Assembly: GCF_003611695.1 (NCBI RefSeq)
Contig: NZ_RAWE01000039.1
Span: 1 to 60,219 of the forward strand
DNA from: Corallococcus carmarthensis
GTDB taxonomy: Bacteria > Myxococcota > Myxococcia > Myxococcales > Myxococcaceae
Reading direction: 5' to 3'
DNA: 60,219 bases
Shown: positions 8,611-19,500 of the stretch, piece by piece
Position numbering within the stretch: position 1 is the stretch's first letter
Layout of the letters: each line of letters begins with the position of its first letter
Made by a program: the position numbers and the translations under genes
The notes under the pieces: model-generated
The model's input: the letters and a program-made list of their open reading frames with translations, nothing else
What the model was told of the DNA's origin: nothing
Databases searched by the model: none

Positions 8611-11600
8611 TCAGAACGTGCCGATGCTGAAGTGGAACTGCGTGGGCGCCTCGTTGAGCGCTTCGTCGCGGTCCAGGTTGAAGCCCACGTCGAAGGCCAG
8701 CGGGCCCACGGGCGTCACGTAGCGCAGGCCCACGCCCGCCGCGTAGCGCAGCACGCCCGGGTCGAACAGCGTTCGGTCCTGCCACAGGTTGCCCGCCTCG
8801 AAGAACAGCCCCAGGTCCACCGCTGCGATGGCGGGCACGCGCAGCTCCGCCTTGGCCAGCGTGAAGAGCTCTCCGCCCTGGCTCGCGGGCACCTGACCGG
8901 CGAGCACCGCCTTCAGGTCGTCCGGGCAGCCCGCGGGCGAGATGACCGCGCGGCACGCGGCCAGCCGCTGGTGCAGCCCCTCGCGCACGTCTTGCGGCAG
9001 CACGCCGTCCTCGCGGAAGCCCCGGAGGCTGGATGAGCCGCCCAGGTAGAACAGCTTGGACCCGATGTTCTGCGACCCCTGCGTCAGCGGCACGATGGTG
9101 CCCGCGCGCGCGCTCACCGCCACGCTCGCCCGGCGGCCCAGCGGGGCGTACGCGCTCACGCTGCCAGACAGCTTCACGCCGTCGATGGGGAACTCCGGCA
9201 CGCGGTTGCCCGCGACGTCCGTGGGGTGGACGCTGATGCCGCGCATGAACTCCGCGCTGCTGCTGAGCACCATGCCGCGCCGCGGGTTCGCCGGGTCGTC
9301 GCGGAAGTCCAACGTCATGGACGGGCGCAGCGAGTGCAACGCGAAGTCGCCGTACGGGTAGCGCAGGCGCTCCTGGTCCGCGCGGTTGACCAGCTCCAGC
9401 ACGCCCGCGCGCGAGCGCAGCCGGTTGTTCTCCAGTTCGTACTGGAGCGACACGTTCACCCACGACGCCAGCGCCCAGTCCGCACCCACCACCGCCGCGA
9501 ACCGGGTGGACAGGTATGACGGCCGGTGCACGCGCTCGCCAATCAGGTCCAGCCGCGCGCCAATCTCCTGCGGCGCCAGGAAGGACAGCCGGGGCTGGGA
9601 CAGCGCCAGGTTGCCGCGCCCGCCCAGGCCGCTGAAGCCGTCCAGGTCGGACTGGCACGCCTCGCCGGACAGCTCTCCGGTGGAGCACCCGGCCGGACGC
9701 CGCGACGACGACAGCGCCTCCGCGCTCGCGCCCGCGTAGTTCACCTTGCCGCGCGCCAGCAGGTTCAGCCCGCGGCCGTCCAGGTTGCGCCACGCCGTGT
9801 CCAGCGTGATGCGCGGACCGTCCACCAGGAAGTAGCCGCCGGACACCTCGCCGTCGATGCGCGGGCGCTCCTGCACCGTCACCAGCACGTCCTTGGAGGC
9901 TTCACGGCGGTTGGGGTCCGCCAGCGACACCTCCGCCTGGCGGAACAGCCCCAGCCGGGACAGCCGCCGCTGCGCCTCCGCCAGCGCCTCCACCGACAGC
10001 GGCGAGCCGGGCTTCAAGTCCAACTGCGCCAGCACCACGTCCGGATCCGAGCGCGTCAGCCCCTGGAGCAGCACCTGCCCCACCCGCACGCGAGGCCCCG
10101 GATCCGTGCGGTAGGTCACCTGCGCGGAGGTGCCGTTCTCCTCCACCGACACCGAGTTGCTCACGTGCGCGAAGAGGTAGCCCTCGCGGCCCAGTCCCCG
10201 CTCCAGCGCGGCCTGCGCCTGGTCCACCTTCTCGAAGCTCAGCGGCGTCCCCGTGGGCAAGAGCAGCGTCACCCAGACGGGATCCACCTCCAGCGGGATG
10301 CCCAGGAAGATGGGCGCGCGGATCAGCGCCTGGGGCCCCTCCTCCACGTCGAAGTCCGCCTCCGCCGTGTGGTGGACCGCGTCCACCGTGATGCCGCGGA
10401 AGGTCACCTGCGCGGACGCGAAGCCCTGCTCGCGGTAGGCCGTCGTCATCGCGTCCGCGGCCTCCAGCCAGGCGTCCTCCATGTAGACCGTGGACGGATC
10501 CGGCGGGGACACCCCGCCCGAGTCCTGGCGCCGCTCGCGCCCTTCCATCTCCAGCGGGTCCTCGCGCATGGCCAGGTCCAGCTCCGGCCAGGTCTCCAGC
10601 ACCGCCACCTGGTTGGTGAGCATGGAGCGCAGCACGGGTGACGACAGCGCTTCGTTGCCGTGGAAGCGCACGTCCGTCACGCGCAGCGGGGCGCCCTCGT
10701 CCACCTGGAAGCCCAGCACCGCCGCGTCCCCGTCCGGCCGGAGGACCTCCAGCGACCGCACGCGCGCGTCATGGAAGCCGCGCCGCCGGTAGAACGCCTC
10801 CAGCCTCCGGGCGAGCCGCGCCGCCACGGTCTCGTCCATCGCCTCCTCGCCGTCGTAGGCCACCACGCGCGCCAGCAGCGTGCTGGGGAAGCGGCGGTTG
10901 CCCGTGAAGCGCAGGTGGAACGCGGGGCCCGCCGACACCGGCACCGCCACGGACGCCTCGCTGTCATCCACGACGACGGTGGGCGTGCCCACGAAGGCCC
11001 GCCAGTGCTGGCCCTCGCGCAGCAGCGCCCGCAGCCGCTCCAGGCCACCGTCCAGCTTCGCCCGGTCGAACACCTCTCCGGGCTTCATCCCCAGCGCCTC
11101 CACCAGGCGCGGCAGGGGCAGCGCGGGACTGCCGGAGAAGGTCACCTGCCGCACGCGGGTGGGCTTGCCCTCCTCCACCACCAGCGTCACCGCCACGCCA
11201 CCCGCGGGCACCGGCCGCTCCTCCACCTGGATGCCAACGGCGTCGTAGCCCTTGCGCTGGTAGGCCTCGCGCACGGCCTCCGCCGCGCTGTCCAGCTCCT
11301 CCGGATCCAACGGCCCACCCTGGAGCAGCCCGCTCGCGTCCAGCAGTTCCCCGGACGTGAGGACGTGGTTGCCCCGCACCGCCACGTGCGACAGCAGCGG
11401 CAGCGGCATGAGCTGGAACACCAGCCGCACCCCACCCGGCACGTCCTGCGTGAGCGCCACCACGTCCGCGAAGCGCCCCGTGGCGAACAGCTGCTCCACG
11501 GACTTGCGCACCGCGCCGGGCGTCAGCGCCTGGCCCTTGCGCAGCGTGACGAGCCCCGACAGCCCGTCCGCGGCCATGCCCTCCGGCAGGTGCAGCTCCA

Positions 11601-11769
11601 CGGCCACGACTTCGGGCGCGTCGTCGTCGTGGCCAGCGGGCGCCGCGAAGGCGGGCCACGCGCACACGAGGAGCAGCACCGCGGTCAACGCGGCTACTCG
11701 ACCTCCCAGCCCAGCTTCAGCTCGAGCCCGAGGTTTCCGAACGACGCCTGGCTGTTCTCGTTGTCCCAC
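8611..11769 (-). CDS. Omp85-family outer membrane assembly protein (TamA/BamA-like)
   Basis: This roughly 1050-residue protein has a signal sequence ending 'CAWPAFA'. Several POTRA domains follow (about 55-560; e.g. 'FRLRFTGNRRFPSTLLARV'-like and 'VRFHGNEALSSPVLRSML' repeats). A C-terminal 16-strand beta-barrel domain (about 640-1052) contains the Omp85 motif 'LFYLGGSSSLRGFRED' and ends in Phe. It would insert outer membrane or autotransporter-like proteins together with TamB. The start is uncertain: GTG 11769 gives a basic n-region but overlaps tamB by 76 bases, while TTG 11688 or GTG 11679 lack charge before the hydrophobic core. Overlap with tamB indicates one operon. Confidence 0.85.
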   Translation of the reverse strand: MGQREQPGVVRKPRARAEAGLGGRVAALTAVLLLVCAWPAFAAPAGHDDDAPEVVAVELHLPEGMAADGLSGLVTLRKGQALTPGAVRKSVEQLFATGRFADVVALTQDVPGGVRLVFQLMPLPLLSHVAVRGNHVLTSGELLDASGLLQGGPLDPEELDSAAEAVREAYQRKGYDAVGIQVEERPVPAGGVAVTLVVEEGKPTRVRQVTFSGSPALPLPRLVEALGMKPGEVFDRAKLDGGLERLRALLREGQHWRAFVGTPTVVVDDSEASVAVPVSAGPAFHLRFTGNRRFPSTLLARVVAYDGEEAMDETVAARLARRLEAFYRRRGFHDARVRSLEVLRPDGDAAVLGFQVDEGAPLRVTDVRFHGNEALSSPVLRSMLTNQVAVLETWPELDLAMREDPLEMEGRERRQDSGGVSPPDPSTVYMEDAWLEAADAMTTAYREQGFASAQVTFRGITVDAVHHTAEADFDVEEGPQALIRAPIFLGIPLEVDPVWVTLLLPTGTPLSFEKVDQAQAALERGLGREGYLFAHVSNSVSVEENGTSAQVTYRTDPGPRVRVGQVLLQGLTRSDPDVVLAQLDLKPGSPLSVEALAEAQRRLSRLGLFRQAEVSLADPNRREASKDVLVTVQERPRIDGEVSGGYFLVDGPRITLDTAWRNLDGRGLNLLARGKVNYAGASAEALSSSRRPAGCSTGELSGEACQSDLDGFSGLGGRGNLALSQPRLSFLAPQEIGARLDLIGERVHRPSYLSTRFAAVVGADWALASWVNVSLQYELENNRLRSRAGVLELVNRADQERLRYPYGDFALHSLRPSMTLDFRDDPANPRRGMVLSSSAEFMRGISVHPTDVAGNRVPEFPIDGVKLSGSVSAYAPLGRRASVAVSARAGTIVPLTQGSQNIGSKLFYLGGSSSLRGFREDGVLPQDVREGLHQRLAACRAVISPAGCPDDLKAVLAGQVPASQGGELFTLAKAELRVPAIAAVDLGLFFEAGNLWQDRTLFDPGVLRYAAGVGLRYVTPVGPLAFDVGFNLDRDEALNEAPTQFHFSIGTF

Positions 11770-14700
11770 TGGGCCTGTGCGGAAAGACGGTCGTCGAAGC
11801 GGTACTCAGCGCGTGCCCGGGTGCCTCGCCCACTCACTGGCTGGGTCATCCCGATTTTAAGCTGCTCGGACAGGAACTTCGACTCCAGTTGTGCGGTGGG
11901 CTCCGCCTGCCGGGTGGCGTCGTTGTAGGTGGTGGAGATTTGAAGGGACAAGTCCCTGAGGACGGGGTTGCTGGGCAGGAACCGGCGCACCTGCCGGTCC
12001 AGTCCTGACACGTTGAAGAGGGCCTCCGCCGCCAGACCGTAGCTCGCCGACGCGGCCGTGTCCTTGTCCGCGCTCGTCACGCCCAGTGTCAGCAGCGACA
12101 GGATGTCACCTTCCGTGAGCACCGGCTCCGACGACAGCACGACCAGCGGGTTGGCCGGCCGGCCGAACGCGTGCAGCTTCACCACGAACTCGCGCACCGA
12201 CGTCTGCGCCTGCACCTCGAACACCGGGTCGATGCCGGACGCGTCGCGGAACTCCAGCTGCCCCTGCTCGATGGTGAAGAGGTTGTTGCGGAAGAACGCC
12301 TGGCTGCCCTCGGCCGCCTCCACGCGGCCCAAGAGCCCCGGCTTCACGTCCGTGCCGGTGAGCCGCACGTCGCCCAGAAGCCGCGCCTTCGCCAGGTTGT
12401 TGTCCACGCGCACGTCGCCGAAGTGCACGTTGACGTCCCAGGTGAAGAAGGGGTCCCTCGCGCGCTCGCCCCCTCCGCCCACGGTGAGCTGCGGCTTCTT
12501 CTGCATCGTCTTGAGCAGCGCTTCGATGTCGAGCGGCTTCTGGTAGCGCAGCTTGGTGATGTCCAACCCGCCCGTGACGGTGGGCCCGGTGGGCGGCCCC
12601 ACCACCTGCAACAGGCCGGACACCGTGAGCGGCAGGTCCTCCGTCATCCGGTACGGCACCGCATCCAGTTGCAGCGTCAGCGCCAGCCGCTTGGGTACGA
12701 AGCGCTCCAGCCGGATGTCGCCGCGCGCGGACACCTGGCCCTCGTTTACCTGGGCCTGCAGGTGCTCCAACAGCACGCGCTGGCCCGTCATCTCCAGGCG
12801 CCCGGACATGCCTCGCACGGTGAGCGGCAGGTCGCGCATGGACAGCCGCACGTCGGACAGCTCCGCGGTGCCCACCACCGACGGCGCGTCCAGCGAACCC
12901 GTCGCCTCCGCGTCCACGCGCAGCTGGCCGCCCACGCGCTCCATGCCGGGCAAGAGCGGTTCCAGGAGCCGCACGTCCATGCGCCCTTCACGCAGGCTCA
13001 TGTTCATGGCGCGCTTGCTCATCCACCCGCCCAGCGTGACGTCCACCGACGCGCCGCTGAAGCGGAACGGCTGCACGTCCAGCCGGCCGTTGATGTACGT
13101 CAGCACCAGCGGCCCCTGGTTGCGGCCGCGCAGGTCGCCCCGCGCGAGCGACAGCTCCCGCACCGTGGCCGCCACCAGGTAGTCCTCCGGCTGCAACAGC
13201 GGGCCCTGCAGTGTCACGCGGCCCGCGAGCATGCCGGTGACGCCCGCGAGCGCCGGCACCTGGGGAAGCAGCGGTTTGATTTCCGGCAACAGCAGGTCGA
13301 CGGTGGAGTCGAAGAGGTAGGGCTCCTTCACCGTCATGTTCAGGTAGCCCTGCGCGTCGCGGAAGGGGCGCCCGGTGATGCGCAGCTGTTTGCCCTCCTG
13401 GTGCAGCGCGAGGTCCATGGCGCCCAGGTCGCGCGACGCGAAGGTGATGCGCGGCCCCTTCAGCGTGGCCTGGATGTCGGGCTTGTCCGCCGAGCCCGCC
13501 ACCGTGCCCGCGAGCGCGAGCGTCCCCTGGATGCCCATCTCCTCCGCGGTCTCCGGCCCCACGGCCTCCGACAGCGAGAGGTTCTCGCCGCCGAAGCGGT
13601 AGTCCAGCGCGCCCGCCGCGAAGCCGAAGGACCCCTCCACCCAGGTGCGCCCCAGCCGGCCGTCCAGCACGGTGCGCTCCAGCACCATCTCCTTGCCGTC
13701 CACGAAGCGCAGCCGCGCGGAGCCCGCGCCCAACCGGCGCCCCAGGTACGTGGTGTCGCGCAGGTCGAAGGCCACCAGCCCCTCCAGCTTCTCCAGGGGG
13801 CTGTCGATTTCGACGCGTCCGGAAGCCGCGCCGGCGAACTGACCCTGAATCACGGCGATGGACGGACTCAGGCCCGCCACCAGGTCCACCAGGTCCTCGG
13901 TGCGGCCCTGCGGCACCGTCACATCCAGGCGCAGGTGCAACAGGCGCGCGAAGGTGAGCGCCGCCTTGCCGAAGTACTGCGTGCGCCCCTTCTGGCCGGT
14001 GAGTGACGGGAACGACAGCAACCCATCCGAGTACGACAGCTTCGCCTGCGTCACGCCCAGGCCGAAGCCCCAGAAGGTGAAGTCGCGCAGGGACAGGCTC
14101 GCGTCCACCTTCACGTCCGAGTACGGCCCCACGATGGAGTAGTTCGCGGAGCCCTTCCCGGACCACGGCAGCTCCGCGATGTGGCCGAAGTCCGACAGCT
14201 CCAATTCGCCGTTGCCCTGGATGTCCAGACCGCGCGCGGTGTCGAAGTAGAGCGTCACGTCGCCGTGCACGCGCGAGCGGCCGGACTCCACCGTGAGGCG
14301 GCTGAAGGACACGCGGTCGCCCGACAGCTTCACGGCCGTCTGCGCGCGGCCCCGCTCGAAGGTGAGCAGCGTCTTGCCTGCGCTCGGAGGCGCGTCGAAC
14401 GCGCGCGTGGCCAGCACGAAGCGGCCGCTGCGCAAGTCCAACGGCCCGGACAGCGAGGGCCGGGGCAGCAATGTTCCGGTGAGGTGCGCGTTCGCCGTCG
14501 CGGGGAAGTCCACCCAGGACCCCGCCACGCCCGCGCGCTCCAGGATGCGCCCGAACGACGCGTCCTCCGTCTGGAGCGTCACGTCCACCGGCAGCTCCGG
14601 CGTGAGCTGCAGCGAGCCCGACAGCTTCACCTTGCCGGAGCCCAGCGGGGCCTCCAGCGACTCCACGCGCACGCGGTCCCCCGCGTACGACAGGCGCGCG

Positions 14701-15620
14701 TTGAGGCTCACCGGGCCGTACTGCTCATAGGCCAGGTTGCTCGCGGACAGGTCCGCGCCCACCGCGAGCGCGGAAGGCTTCCCGGTGACGGACAGGCGCG
14801 TCCACAGGTGCCCGGTGGCCGGACGCGGCAACAGCTTGGCCTGCGACAGCGTGCGCAGCGGCAGGAACACCTGCGCGTCCAGCGCGAGCACCGGATGGCA
14901 CAGCGTCTCCACGCGGCCGGACACCGTGGCGGTGATGTCGTCGAGCGTCACCTCCGCGCGCTCCACGTCCAGCAGTCCCTCGTCCGGATCCAACGCGCCG
15001 GTGAAGCCCAGGTGGCCCAGCGTCAGCTCGCCGCCGCCCGCGCCCAGGCGCACCAGGCCCCGCCGCGCGCCCACCTCCAGCTCCATCACGCCCCAGTGCT
15101 CCACCCACCCCACGTCCAGGTTCTCCACCTCCACGCCCCGCCCGTCCGGCAGCGCGAGGCGCACCTCCGCGCCGGTGATGTCCAGGCGCCCCACGCCCAC
15201 GCGCGTGAGCGGCGTGAGCGGACACGTGCCGTCGGAGGAAGGCGGGCTCGCGGAGGGCCGCGACAAGTCCAGCGCCACGCGCGGATGGCGCACGCGCACG
15301 TGGCCCAGCATGAGGCGGCGGGACAGGGGCGACAGGAAGCCCAGCGCCACCTCCGCCTCGTCCGCGGTGAACAGCGGGGTGTCCTGGCCGGGCGCGAATA
15401 CCGACACGCCGTGCAGCACCACGCGCGAGCCCAGTGGATCCAGCTCGCACCGGCCGATGCCCACCTCCACGCCCAGCAGGTCCGGCAGGTGCCTGCGCGC
15501 CACGGTGCAGGCGGCGTCCCAGGTGAACGGCTGGCGCAACAGCAGGATGCTCCCCGACACCACGAGGAGCACCCACAAGAGCGCCTTGCGCGCTGCGCTG
15601 TTGCGGCTGGGCAGGGACAA
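11694..15620 (-). CDS. tamB: TamB-like translocation and assembly module protein (DUF490/AsmA-like)
   Basis: The 1308-residue protein has one N-terminal membrane anchor ('ALLWVLLVVSGSILLL', about 13-28) and a very long repetitive beta-rich periplasmic body. It ends with the conserved TamB domain (about 1000-1308; 'VQAQTSVREFVVKLHAFG' and final 'LGLELKLGW'). This length and plan match TamB, which spans the periplasm as a hydrophobic groove and helps outer membrane biogenesis or phospholipid transport. The start is a TTG four bases after the upstream ATPase stop. The next gene is its usual Omp85 partner, overlapping its 3' end. Confidence 0.88.
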   Translation of the reverse strand: MSLPSRNSAARKALLWVLLVVSGSILLLRQPFTWDAACTVARRHLPDLLGVEVGIGRCELDPLGSRVVLHGVSVFAPGQDTPLFTADEAEVALGFLSPLSRRLMLGHVRVRHPRVALDLSRPSASPPSSDGTCPLTPLTRVGVGRLDITGAEVRLALPDGRGVEVENLDVGWVEHWGVMELEVGARRGLVRLGAGGGELTLGHLGFTGALDPDEGLLDVERAEVTLDDITATVSGRVETLCHPVLALDAQVFLPLRTLSQAKLLPRPATGHLWTRLSVTGKPSALAVGADLSASNLAYEQYGPVSLNARLSYAGDRVRVESLEAPLGSGKVKLSGSLQLTPELPVDVTLQTEDASFGRILERAGVAGSWVDFPATANAHLTGTLLPRPSLSGPLDLRSGRFVLATRAFDAPPSAGKTLLTFERGRAQTAVKLSGDRVSFSRLTVESGRSRVHGDVTLYFDTARGLDIQGNGELELSDFGHIAELPWSGKGSANYSIVGPYSDVKVDASLSLRDFTFWGFGLGVTQAKLSYSDGLLSFPSLTGQKGRTQYFGKAALTFARLLHLRLDVTVPQGRTEDLVDLVAGLSPSIAVIQGQFAGAASGRVEIDSPLEKLEGLVAFDLRDTTYLGRRLGAGSARLRFVDGKEMVLERTVLDGRLGRTWVEGSFGFAAGALDYRFGGENLSLSEAVGPETAEEMGIQGTLALAGTVAGSADKPDIQATLKGPRITFASRDLGAMDLALHQEGKQLRITGRPFRDAQGYLNMTVKEPYLFDSTVDLLLPEIKPLLPQVPALAGVTGMLAGRVTLQGPLLQPEDYLVAATVRELSLARGDLRGRNQGPLVLTYINGRLDVQPFRFSGASVDVTLGGWMSKRAMNMSLREGRMDVRLLEPLLPGMERVGGQLRVDAEATGSLDAPSVVGTAELSDVRLSMRDLPLTVRGMSGRLEMTGQRVLLEHLQAQVNEGQVSARGDIRLERFVPKRLALTLQLDAVPYRMTEDLPLTVSGLLQVVGPPTGPTVTGGLDITKLRYQKPLDIEALLKTMQKKPQLTVGGGGERARDPFFTWDVNVHFGDVRVDNNLAKARLLGDVRLTGTDVKPGLLGRVEAAEGSQAFFRNNLFTIEQGQLEFRDASGIDPVFEVQAQTSVREFVVKLHAFGRPANPLVVLSSEPVLTEGDILSLLTLGVTSADKDTAASASYGLAAEALFNVSGLDRQVRRFLPSNPVLRDLSLQISTTYNDATRQAEPTAQLESKFLSEQLKIGMTQPVSGRGTRARAEYRFDDRLSAQAQWDNENSQASFGNLGLELKLGWEVE

Positions 15621-15624
15621 GCCG

Positions 15625-16566
15625 CTAGAGCTTACCGAGTCCCTCGAGGTAGCGGTCGATCTCCGCCAGGTCGATTTTGGTGTTCGCCGTCCGGGGCAGC
15701 GACGAGGCGGGAGCGCTCGCCCGCTCGCTTGCCTGGGCAGCAGCCGAGCCGCCCTGGAGGCCCAGGTTCGTCCCGATGCGGTGCACCAGCTCCGCGCTGA
15801 TGGTCTCCGACCGCGCGAGGAACGCCTCGAAGAGGGCGTTGTCGCACAGGGTGTTGATGACGCGCGGCGTGCCGCCAGAGTGCTCGTGCACGGCGAGCAA
15901 CGCCTCCGGCGTGAAGGGCATGCGCGGGCAGCCGGCGAGCCGCAGCCGGTGCTTCACGTACGCCTCGGTGGACTCCGCCGTGAAGGGCTCCAGCTTGTAG
16001 CGGAGCGCCACGCGCTGGGCGAGCGGCGGGTCCAGCTTCAGGTTCTTCTCAATCTCCGGCAGGCCGAAGAAGACGAAGGAGATGAGCTTGCGCTCCGGCA
16101 CTTCCAGGTTCAGCAGCCCCCGGAACTCCTCCATGAGCTCGCGCGTCTCCAGCATCTGCGCCTCGTCGATGAGGACGACGGCCTTCTTGCCGGACTCATA
16201 GATTTGCAGCAGGCGCTGGTAGAGCTGCGACAGGAGCGCCAGCTTCTCCTGCGCGGGGTTCTCCACGCCCAGTTGGAGCGCGATGCGGCGCAGCAGCCAC
16301 TGGGCGGTGATGCCCGAGTGGATGATGACGAGCAGCGCGGCCTCGTACTCGGACTCCGGTAGCGAGTCGAGCATGCGCCGGGCGAGCGTCGTCTTGCCCG
16401 CGCCAATGTCGCCAATGAGGATGGACAGGCCCTTCATGTAGCCCACGGCGTGCATCAGCCGGGTGAGGGCCTGCGAGTGCTGCGCGGAGTTGTAATAGAA
16501 GCGGCTCACCGGAGCGTTGGAGAACGGCTCCTGGGTGAGTTCGAAGAAATCGAGGTAGGTCGTCAT
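15625..16566 (-). CDS. ExeA/MshM-like AAA ATPase
   Basis: The 313-residue protein begins 'YLDFFELTQEPFSNAPVSRF', the typical N-terminus of ExeA/GspA-type ATPases. Walker A is at 52-59 (GDIGAGKT), Walker B is 'VVLIDEAQ' and a sensor region is 'GGTPRVINTLCDNAL'. Family members help assemble secretin systems or pseudopilus components. There is no C-terminal peptidoglycan-binding domain like that of ExeA; instead there is a short Ser/Ala-rich tail. It lies 24 bases after sgmX, so a link with the pilus machine is plausible, although TamB follows directly. Confidence 0.85.
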   Translation of the reverse strand: MTTYLDFFELTQEPFSNAPVSRFYYNSAQHSQALTRLMHAVGYMKGLSILIGDIGAGKTTLARRMLDSLPESEYEAALLVIIHSGITAQWLLRRIALQLGVENPAQEKLALLSQLYQRLLQIYESGKKAVVLIDEAQMLETRELMEEFRGLLNLEVPERKLISFVFFGLPEIEKNLKLDPPLAQRVALRYKLEPFTAESTEAYVKHRLRLAGCPRMPFTPEALLAVHEHSGGTPRVINTLCDNALFEAFLARSETISAELVHRIGTNLGLQGGSAAAQASERASAPASSLPRTANTKIDLAEIDRYLEGLGKL

Positions 16567-16590
16567 CGCTCGCCGGGCCTCGTGGGGACG

Positions 16591-19500
16591 CTACACGTAC
16601 CCTACTTTACGAGCCTTCGGCGCGCCCGCGGCGGGAACCGGCGTCGCGGGGCCCTTTCCGGCGCGAGGCAGCGGGTCCTCCTCCGGCGCGGTCACCGCCG
16701 ACAGCCGCGTCACCTGCGACCCCACGTCGCGGTACTTCGCGTCCATCGCGGCCACGCGCTGGAAGTGGAAGAGCGCCTTGCCCGACTCGTTGAGCGCGTC
16801 GTAGGCGCTCGCCAGTTCGAAGCCCAGCGCCTTGGCCACTTCACCCACCGCGAGCACGTTGGAAAGGCCTTCCTTGAACACCTGCACGGACTCTTCCGGC
16901 TTGCCGCGCAGCGTGTGCAGCATGCCAATCATCGTCAGGCAGTCCAGCTCGCGCTGGGTGCCCACGCAGCCCTGGCGGGCCACGTCGAACTCGTGGACGG
17001 CGTCGTCCAGCAGGCCCATTTCCTTGTAGGCGATGCCCAGGTCGTAGTGCGTGTCCACGTCCTCGGGCTTCACCACCTTGGCCAGGCCCTTCTTGAACTC
17101 GGCGAAGACCTCATCCACCGAGTACTGGAAGTCCTCGTCCGCCGGAGGCACCGCCGCCAGCGACTCACCGCCCAGGTCGTCCAGCTCGCCGGCCAGCTGC
17201 GCCGCCAGGTCGAACGCGTCACCGCCACCGGCGCCGTCGTCGAGCGACGCCTCGGTCACCGGCTGCACGGAAGGCACGTGCAAGGGCTCGGCGGGAGCGT
17301 CCTCCTCGGGGGCCGCGCCACCGCCGGCCTCCAGCTCCTCCAACCGCGCCATCAGCTCCCCGGCGCGCACGTGGCCCGGGAACGCGATGGCCACCGTCTC
17401 CAGGATCTCGCGAGCCTCTTCCAGCAGCCCCTGGTCGAGGAAGAACGACGCCTCGTCGCACTCCTCGGAGGCAGGCTCCTCCTCGGGCTCGGCTTCCGGT
17501 TCGGGCTCCGGCTCGGGCGCATCCGCCAGGGCCTCGGGCTCCGGTTCGGGCTCCGGCGTGTCCGCGAACGCGTCGGGCGCGGGCTCGTCGTAGGACAGCC
17601 CCTCCATCGACGGAAGCACCATGTGCGCGGCGGTGGGCTCGTCGTCGTCCTCGTCGCCCAGCGACATGCCACCGTCGTAGGCGGGCTCTTCCGCCGGCGC
17701 GGCGAAGCTTTCGTCCAGACCGGCGTCGTCCAGCGCGGACACGTCCAGGGGCGCGATCCCCACCCGCGTGGGCGCGTCGTCGTCCTCGCCCAGCGACATG
17801 CCGGGCTCGACCAGGGCCTCGTCGTCGCCGTCGTCCAGCGTCGGCAGCTGGCGCGTGTCCGGCGCGGCCTCTTCCAGCAGCGCGCGCGACGGGGACAAGA
17901 TGCGCGTGGGCGGAGCCTCCTCCTCGTCGCCCAGCGACATGCCGCCCGCGTCGTCCGCGAGCACCATGGGCTCGTCGCCGCCCGCGTCCGCCGCGTACGA
18001 CAGCCCGTCGTCCTGGGAGAGCAGCGGCTCGTCGTCGGAGGCGTCGGAGCCGCTCAGGCCCGGCTCGTCCGCGAGCACCAGCGAGTCCTCGTCGGACCCC
18101 ATCACCAGGTCGTCCTGCGGCGGCAGGTCGTAGACGGTGTTCTCGGCGGAGCTGATGGGCTCGCCCATCACCGCTTCCTCGCCGCTCAACGTGGTCTCCG
18201 CGACCTCGTCGTCGACGATTTCATCCGAGTCCGAGCCGTGGCTCAGCGCCGCGAGCGCCAGCTCATCGCCTTCCGGCTGCGCGAGCGCGTCCTCCGGCGG
18301 ATCCGCGACGAGGATCTCGTCCTCGTTGGAGTCCACCAGGATGGCGTCCTCCTCCAGCGACTCCACGCCCGGCGTCGCCACCGGCGCCACGATGCCCCCT
18401 TCCGACCGGAGCACGGACAGGAAGGCGGGCACCTCGGGATGCGCGGGGTTCTCCTGGAGGATGGTCGCCAGGTACGGCTGCGCGCGCTGCACGTCCGCGC
18501 GGCGCGTGCACAGGCGCAGCACGTTGAGCAGCTGCTCCGACGCCTGCGCGCCGTTATTGGCCGCCACGTAGATGTGGTACGCCTTTTCGTGCGCGTCCAG
18601 GTTCTCCGGATCCACGGAGAAGACCTTGCGCAGGTGCTCCAGCGCTTTGTCGTGGAGCCCGTACTTCACGTAGACGTCCGTCTCCGTCAGCAGCTTGGCC
18701 AGCTGCTCGCGGCTCATCCCCGCGGGCGCGGGCGGCACCACGGCCGCGGGCGGCGCGGCGGGCGCGGGACGGGACGGAGCCGCCGCGGGGGCGGGCGCGC
18801 TCCACGCGGGCGCGGGCGCCTCGGCGTGGTGCACGGCGGCCGGCTCGGGCTCCGGCTCGGGTTCGGCGACGGGCCCCCGGCGCGCGAGCAGATCCGGATC
18901 CTGCGGATCCAGCAGCTCAATCTGCGTCCACACGCCGTCGGACTCAGCGGTGCGGCCGCGCTCCTGGTGGATCTTCGCGAGCTCCTTGTAGACGGACACC
19001 GTCTTGGAGACCTGGCCCAGCCCCTGGAACGCCTGGGCCAGCAGCGTCAGCGTCTCCACGTCGCGGCCATCCGCCTTGAAGCAGACCTGGAGCTTGGCGA
19101 GCGCGCGCTTCTGGTCGCCGCGCTGCAGGTACGACGCGGCCAGCTCCTTCGCGAGCGGGAGGTTGTCCGGCTCCAGCGCGGAGAGGCGCTCGGCGACGCG
19201 CAGCCAGTCATCCGCGCGGCTGTTGCGCTTGAGGTACTCGGCGGCGCGCTTGAACTCCTGCGCCGCTTCCTTCGTCATGCTCTCGCGCGCGTACAGCTCC
19301 GCGAGCTTGATCTTCGACGCCACGTTCTCCGGGTCGAGATCCACCATCTTCTTGAGGGTGTCGAGGCTCGACTTGGTGTCGCCCGCCTTGTCGTAGTGGT
19401 TGGCGACGATCTGGAAGTACGCCATCGCCTCCGACATCAACCCCAGCTGCTGGTGCAGCTCCGCCAGCTTGAGGTTCACCTCCAGCAGGTTCGGGTTGAG

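Noticed and set aside
12171-15800. Long plus-strand open frames opposite tamB
   Set aside because: They run antisense to a gene with clear TamB features and contain only biased composition.
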